Shown: positions 58,012-64,000 of the stretch, piece by piece
Position numbering within the stretch: position 1 is the stretch's first letter
Layout of the letters: every line of letters starts with the position of its first letter
Source of the DNA: Marchantia polymorpha subsp. ruderalis
Taxonomy: Eukaryota > Streptophyta > Marchantiopsida > Marchantiales > Marchantiaceae
Reading direction: 5' to 3'
Assembly (NCBI GenBank): GCA_037833965.1
Contig: AP031357.1
Coordinates: 2,562,001 to 2,626,000 of the forward strand
Length of the DNA: 64,000 bases
Program-made: the position numbers and the translations under genes
Notes under the pieces: model-generated
Told to the model about the DNA's origin: nothing
What the model saw: only the letters and a program-made list of their open reading frames with translations
Database searches by the model: none

Positions 58012-61000
58012 AAGCTCGATACTATTTTTAGCAAAACATCAAAAACTACATGACATGTCCATTTTCAAACACTGCCATTTTAGAAAACAATTTTTCAATG
58101 CTGAAATGAGAAAAATATCTTCATATATATATTAAAAAATACACCCAATCTCTCGAAAGTGTAATCAAATTTAAATATTTTTGAAGAAAGAAGAGAGTTT
58201 TGTATGTTCTATCCTTATTTTATTTTGATGATAATCCTTATTTTGATGATAATCCTTATTTTGTTGAAATCCAAAACATAAGAAAAATTTCTTGTAAAGA
58301 GATGGCTTCTCATATTCTGTTATAGGGTTGGGGAATGATCATGGAGAGTAGGTAACCATCACCGTTTTTGTTCTTTCAGTTAGTTTGAAATTTGAATTTG
58401 TTGATAGTTATTGTTTTCTTTCTAATTTTTGACTTATTATTTTTGATACAAATGATATTGTGATATTTGAGAGTAATTCATTATGAAATGTTAGAAATTT
58501 ATTCCAAATTCTGTTAAGTAAATCTAGCTATTATCAGTTAGATAACTGCACATAATGGACATAAAACGAGTTGATTGAAAGTCTCCGTAACACAAACTAA
58601 AACTAAATTCACCTCACAAGTTGTTGAATTTACCATCCGTCGCTGGAGTTGTCATGGAAACAAGTATGTTCAATTTGAATGTCAATGTACCATGTTGCAT
58701 CTCTCTTTTCTAAGGGCAGATCGAGGTATCTTAGAGCCAGCATACTATTTTCTGCATCAGAAACTATTGTGTCTTACAATACGCCATGCAAGCTATTCCA
58801 AAGACATGGTTTCGATGTTTCCTCCATATGCATACGAAAGGATCACCATTGACAGTAGCTTGTCCAAGGGGAAAAAGAAAATGAGAGTAGAGAACCGATA
58901 CTCGACGTAAAGAAAAGCAAAATTAATCATGAGATGACTTGTTGCCATGAAGATTGCTGCGACGGAAGTTGAATTTAACAATCACTTAAAAAATGCTTGA
59001 ATATGGTCACGTATTTCGGCAAGGATAATTATATACTTTATGTGCCTAATCTCATGGAAGTAATGACATCTATCTTATGTGCGAACATGAAAGTTCATAT
59101 TATTCTTATCATCCGTGATTAATATTTTCCTTCAATATTTCCCTTTCCTATAATTTCTTTTCATGCTAATGACTATGTTGATAATCTTCTCAAGCTCACG
59201 GGAGTCGTAAGCCTAAAAAATGTAATATCATAACTTTTATCAAGTAAGAAGTCTGATTTCAATCCAAGTAAGATTTTGAATATTGAACTGATTAATGAAC
59301 CCTATATACGTAATGAACTGATTAATCAAAATTAATATGGAGATGATGCGATCATGTAAAGAGAACATTTTCACAATTTCTGAAGCTATCAATTGATTTT
59401 CTACATTTGACATCTTCAACACAAGCTATTTTGTACTTTGCTAAAATCTCTTTGGAAATTGTGAAATATGATGAATTATTTAAATCTAATTATCATTGTA
59501 TTTTTTATTTATTTGTGATTTGAAATTTGAATATTTAAATTAATCAAAAAATGGAAATTTTGAATTGATATGATTGATTATCTTCAAAAAAAAATTTAAT
59601 AAATCTTTTTAATTGATCATTTATCAGAAAAATTTGGATAAAAAATTTGCACAAAATTTAGAATTATATTATTTGCTTCGGCTTTGAGTTTATATACAAG
59701 CAAAGCAGCGCAAACAATCCCTACTTCCTGCATGGTTACTGTTTGGCAAGTTTTTTACTTTGACGCAGTCTATCAGGTCATCTTCAAAGGACCGTGTAAT
59801 AGGCGCTCGGGGGTTGTGCCTTTCCGGGTTTGAAGAAGCTCCGAAGAAAGTCAGGTTAGAGAGTTGTGCTATGACTTTACCCACGCCCTTGGCTTTAATC
59901 TTGTGTGATAAGGTGTGTAGGGTAACACTACAGTACATAGGCCGCCACGCGACTTATTATGCTATAAATTTTTACCGAAATGGTGTCTGTCACAATTTTT
60001 CAAATATGCATTTAGAGTGGTTATTTTTTTTATGCTTGCACATTTTGAATTTTTGACTTCAATATAAATTATATTTTCTTCAAAATCTATTAAAAATTTA
60101 ATCAATATTGAGATAAATGTGATATTTTGAAATTTATGCATAAAAAAAGAGTCAAAATATTTCAATTTCAAACAGAATTTATACTGTGATCAGAATTTAT
60201 GCCAAGAAATTTTTTTTTCTCTAAGCTTTAAAATTGAATGAAAAAAAAAAGCTTATGTAGAAATTTGAAATCATTTGCAATGATTAATTAAATTCTATGA
60301 TGATCTATTTAGATTTTCTTCTATTTGATTTGACAATATCTTCAGTAATGTTGTTCATAACATGGTTGAAAAGAAATAACCTGTAAAATTTGAAGAAGTA
60401 TCAAATATCTTATTTCTAAAAGGTCTAACTTACTTTATGATTTTACCAAATAAACAATGAGTTGCAATAAATGAAAAAAAAGTGAATGTAAATATAAAAG
60501 AAATAAATGACAACTCATATGTGTATTTAGCTTGTCATATTGCCAAATTATAAAAAGCTCCTAGTATAGAATGATTTCCATGTGACATATTAATCGTATT
60601 TCAAAATACTCAGACCTAAATTGCTGAACATTTCCAGTATTCAATTAAAATCTGCCACAACTAAGTTTGATCTTAGGATTTTTGAGACTAAATTTCATGT
60701 TTATGCACATTTCATAAAGTAGTTCGTTACATCCATGATAAATCTAGATAATATATGTGCTGTGACAATCTATTATGAGAAAATGATGACAGCTTGTTAT
60801 CTTTAAGGTTGTTGTTATAAAAAAGTAACTAAAGATGATTATTCGTTAATTATTGAGATGTTCAAACTCATCACATATGACTTATAATTTTTGAATTGTA
60901 GTATATACAAGCATGGTTACCGAGTCGCCTACTTTACCTATTGATTTATTCTTGTATCACTTGACGGGCTCCTTCCCGCCCTCTTTGCAATATTATTCTC

Positions 61001-62602
61001 TTCACTTAGAATTTATACTGCGGAAAAATTTACCACTGGAAAATGTTCTGCAATAACTCAAGGGAGCCGGCGAGGTGCAGTTATGAACTAAGTACGATGT
61101 GCACTTGGGCAAGTCTACTTTACCGGCTATGACATGCTTGCTTCTATCGAGTTGCAGTTATGAAAAGTCCAAAATGAGCAGTTGGACAGTTAATTTTATC
61201 TCGTAATACCACCGATGCTTACACTTATCGAGTGTAAACAGCAGATTGTAATTCCAGATAGTGCACTTGGCCAAGGTCGATCGTGCAAGGAAAAGTAGCA
61301 ACTAATTGCAATCTCATTATACTTTTCATAACCGACGTGTTCCCTCCGGCAGTTGCCTTTCCGCTCTGAAGCACAGATATGAAACACATGCAGTGAATGG
61401 ATCTGTCGAGGGTTCAAGACATTACTAGTCCCAAGTTCTCCACGAGTTCCGCATGGACATGTCAAGTTAAAATTGTGTAAATCATCTCGTGGACGGAAGC
61501 CAAGAATGCCGTCATCATTTTTTCCTCTGTTCCTCATGAGAGCATCTGGATCCAAGGTGCCAGTATGACCAACTCCCTTCTACTTTGTTCCGTAGAAGGT
61601 GTTCAGCTGTATTTCATCAGGCCAACAGACTTTCTCAAGCAAAGCGTTCTGTACAAAACGTACATCTTGAGCCCATGGATGTCTCTCTCAGTTTTCTGCA
61701 CCTAATCGACGATATCAGACGCTCCAAAATGACCTGCCTGACCGCAGCAGAGCCTTACGGCCTCATATTATCTAAATAAATGCGTACACTCATAGAGATA
61801 TAGTTATCTGATACCTTTATAACAAGCGATGGACTTTTCTCACCTCTTTAGTGCCTTCATCTTCAGGTCGGTATAGCTCCGCCCCAGCTGGCGTAAAAAA
61901 TTTGGACTGAAGCAGCCACAGACTGTAGATCTACGGGGGAGTCCAAATGAGACACGGCTTAGCTTGGAGATCTCTGGATCTGTAACCAAATCCGAACGAG
62001 GACCTTGAGGAAGCTGTGCAGTGTGTGTACGAGTACGAGGCAAATCAGAGGGAATATCCTGATGCAGCAGTTTCGCATTGCATGGCTCTCGAGTCCTGAG
62101 GGCTGCCAACACTCCGTAAGGACTTGTGCAGTCCTCACTTCCGCCACTTGGTGGGTTCCTTCTGGATACCTTTCTGGTACCTCTGGGTTCCCCTCTGTGG
62201 CCACGTGGAGTCCATCTCATCAAACACGTGGAAGCTGTGCGAGTTCCCGATAAGAGCTAGTCGTCTTCACCTCTAGGTTGCGCTTTTTGGACTCCATGCT
62301 TCACCGAGTCTGATGGTCCACGCTGATGCTGATGCTTGATGTTCTTAGGCTCGAATCTTGCCCCTTTCTTGGTCTCGAGTCTCGACCCTCGAGTTCTCCA
62401 GGTTTGTGAGTCTGCCCTCTGTCCTCATGCCATTAAAGCATCAGATAATGTGATCTGCTTTCATGGATTTTGTAGATCTGGGAGGAGGAATTCTGTCGAC
62501 TGACTAATTGTCGCCCACAATATGCAGAAGTGATCAATTGCTTGTGCTGGTTGGTTGGTTGGATTGGTCCGGGGAGATTACAGAAAGTGATCGAGGGAAA
62601 GT
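58012..62602. other. Spacer upstream of the AAE3-type gene
   Basis: Mostly AT-rich (notably 59.4-60.9 kb). A minus-strand frame at 59690-59938 ('HKIKAKGVGKVIAQLSNLTF', 'APITRSFEDDLIDCVKVKNL') looks protein-like but is not recognised. The segment near 61.5-61.6 kb resembles a TruB motif (separate entry). The last 600 bp is the probable promoter and 5' UTR of the plus-strand gene. Confidence 0.5.
61196..61600 (-). pseudogene. Possible TruB-type pseudouridine synthase fragment
   Basis: On the minus strand at about 61555-61585 the sequence reads 'KGVGHTGTLDPDAL'. This matches the conserved 'KVGHxGTLDPxA' box of TruB/dyskerin pseudouridine synthases, which contains the catalytic Asp. A TAG lies two codons upstream, and the following residues do not continue the family. 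With only one short motif this may be a pseudogene scrap or a chance match. Confidence 0.3.
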
Positions 62603-62629
62603 GTGGTTCGTTTGATCGAAGTTGGCGCG

Positions 62630-64000
62630 ATGGTCCAAGTTCACACCGTACATAGTTTGCTGAGCAAGGCTGCTGAGGAGCATGGTGACAGTCCAGCTCT
62701 GATCGTTCCCAATGTCTCGAGCCTGTCCCACTCAGAGTTGCACTCCGCGATCGAGAAGACCGCTGTCGCTCTGAGGAGGGCGGGCGTTAAGCCCGGTGAC
62801 CTCGTTTCTCTAGCTTTTCCCAATACTTTGGAGGTGGGTCTTTGCTTTTCCTTCGTGGTCTCTCCGTGTAATTTGAATCTCAACTTTGTAATGTTTCGAT
62901 CGTGGAGGTATGTTTCGCTGAAAGAAATTTTCATGACGTGTAAATTCTTCAGACGAGCAGACAACTTAGGAATGGGTGGGTGGATCTGTCTATGAGAGGG
63001 TTGATGACTGTGGCTAGATTATTTCTCGTATCAGATGGACTTGCATTCACTGACCGAGTCATGCGTTTGTCTTTGCGACATCACCGATCAGCTCAGGACT
63101 GTTTAGTATCTTCATTTACCAGTAAATTCTGTAAGCTAGTTTTCCGCTTCGATGGAAATGACCCATGTAGCAGACAAAGAGGCCAATTTGATTGTACTGA
63201 TTCCCTCTAATTTTAGTTCCTTGAGTTCTTGCCTCTGTGTGTTCATATGGATTCAACCATATACACTACATTGGGACTGATCAGATGGTTGTCTATGGTC
63301 TCAGTTTGTGGTAGTTTTTCTCGCAACCACAAGGGTCCGAGCGATCGCAGCTCCTTTGAACTCCGCTTACACAGAAGATGAATTTGTATTCTACATGGAG
63401 GATGCTGGATCCAAGTTGCTGTTGGTTCCAGGAAAGGAGGGGAACAAGGCCGCTGAGGGTGCAGCTGAGAGACTCAAGTTGCCAGTTGCTGGAGTCCATT
63501 GGGAGAAGGGTGAATCCGGCAGTGGGGAGGTTAGTCTCATCCCAAAAGCCAGGTTGGAAACTGTGTCGGAGGATTCTCCTGGAGATGAGCCCGAGGAGGA
63601 CGATGAGGTTCTCTTTCTGCACACTTCAGGAACTACCAGTCGTCCAAAAGGAGTGCCCCTCACTCACTCCAACCTTGCACATTCAATTAAGAATATTACA
63701 GCAACTTATGAGCTGACACCTGCTGATAGAACCTTGATCGTCATGCCTCTGTTTCACGTTCATGGCCTTATGGCTGGTGTTCTATCAACTCTCAATTCCG
63801 GAGGAGCTGCCATCTTACCTGCTGCTGGTCGCTTTTCAGCGTCAACTTTTTGGAAGGACATGAGAGACGGTGGAGCCACATGGTACACAGCAGTGCCGAC
63901 CATCCACCAAATTCTCCTCGCTCAACACAAGTCCAAACCCGAGGCCGAGTATCCACGTTTGAGATTCATTCGTGCATGCAGTTCCAGTCTTGCACCGGCT
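62630..64000 (+). CDS. AAE3: Acyl-activating enzyme, oxalate--CoA ligase (AAE3-like), 5' part
   Basis: Exon 1 is 62630-62833 (68 codons) and exon 2 starts at 63305 after TCAG, running off the window edge in frame (232 codons visible). The 471-bp intron is GT..AG in phase 0. An alternative in-frame ATG at 62603 would add nine residues. Conserved parts: 'GVKPGDLVSLAFPNTLE', 'RVRAIAAPLNSAYTEDEF', the AMP-binding P-loop 'LHTSGTTSRPKGVPLT' (about residue 173), 'PLFHVHGLMAG', 'ATWYTAVPTIHQIL' and 'RLRFIRACSSSLAP'. These match plant AAE3 and yeast Pcs60 closely. The family joins oxalate to CoA with ATP and is the first step of CoA-dependent oxalate breakdown. The C-terminal domain and any peroxisomal signal lie outside the window. 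A more distant 4CL-like function is less likely. Confidence 0.87.

Noticed and set aside
59690..59938. Minus-strand 82-codon frame with protein-like sequence ('HKIKAKGVGKVIAQLSNLTF').
   Set aside because: Not accepted as a gene because no family was recognised and no flanking exon or element could be found; it may be a repeat remnant.
1..64000. CRISPR arrays, bacterial operons, ribosome-binding sites and prophage features.
   Set aside because: The window is eukaryotic (introns, LTR elements, plant protein families); the tandem repeats lack the repeat-spacer pattern of CRISPR.

Overview
The window looks like a piece of a land-plant nuclear genome. It has no operons. Two genes with several short GT..AG introns encode plant protein families, and the rest is decayed retrotransposons, AT-rich spacer and tandem repeats. 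The small introns and the character of the repeats suggest a bryophyte, possibly a Marchantia-like liverwort. That placement is inference; no species marker is present.

Layout. 1-2.3 kb: AT-rich spacer with a short tandem array, a ~300-bp duplication and a perfect 40-bp-arm hairpin. 3.0-5.8 kb (minus strand): a broken reading frame of ~925 codons for a repeat-associated coiled-coil protein. 7.2-26.2 kb: a nest of LTR retrotransposons. The oldest layer is a plus-strand Copia element with remnants at 7.17-7.54, 11.10-11.16 and 23.82-26.19 kb. It was split by a minus-strand Copia element (7541-11096) and again by a minus-strand chromodomain Gypsy element (11160-23823), each with paired LTRs and a 5-bp target-site duplication. 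The Gypsy element carries a ~7-kb foreign block (about 12.76-19.83 kb) in place of the end of its RNase H and the start of its integrase. That block holds the most striking item in the window: a gag-protease frame that runs directly into a C5-cytosine DNA methyltransferase domain.

27.0-30.3 kb: a degenerate two-ORF LINE (plus strand). 30.3-47.4 kb: no recognisable gene, but a very AT-rich block (36.8-39.2 kb) and eight copies of a 66-bp tandem repeat that stay open in one frame (39.2-39.8 kb). 47.4-51.4 kb (plus strand): an apparently intact ten-exon gene for a MIP1-type leucine-zipper plus DUF547 protein of about 809 residues. 55.9-57.3 kb: a large imperfect palindrome (foldback). 57.8-58.0 kb: a second copy of a repeat also seen at 19.6-19.8 kb. 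62.6 kb to the end (plus strand): the first two coding exons of an AAE3-type acyl-activating enzyme (oxalyl-CoA synthetase family), cut by the window edge.

The two intact genes show no functional link to each other. The retroelements all carry stops, frameshifts or deletions, so none looks autonomous now. The nest gives a relative age order: plus-strand Copia first, then the minus-strand Copia and the Gypsy independently. The foreign block inside the Gypsy arrived later or by rearrangement.
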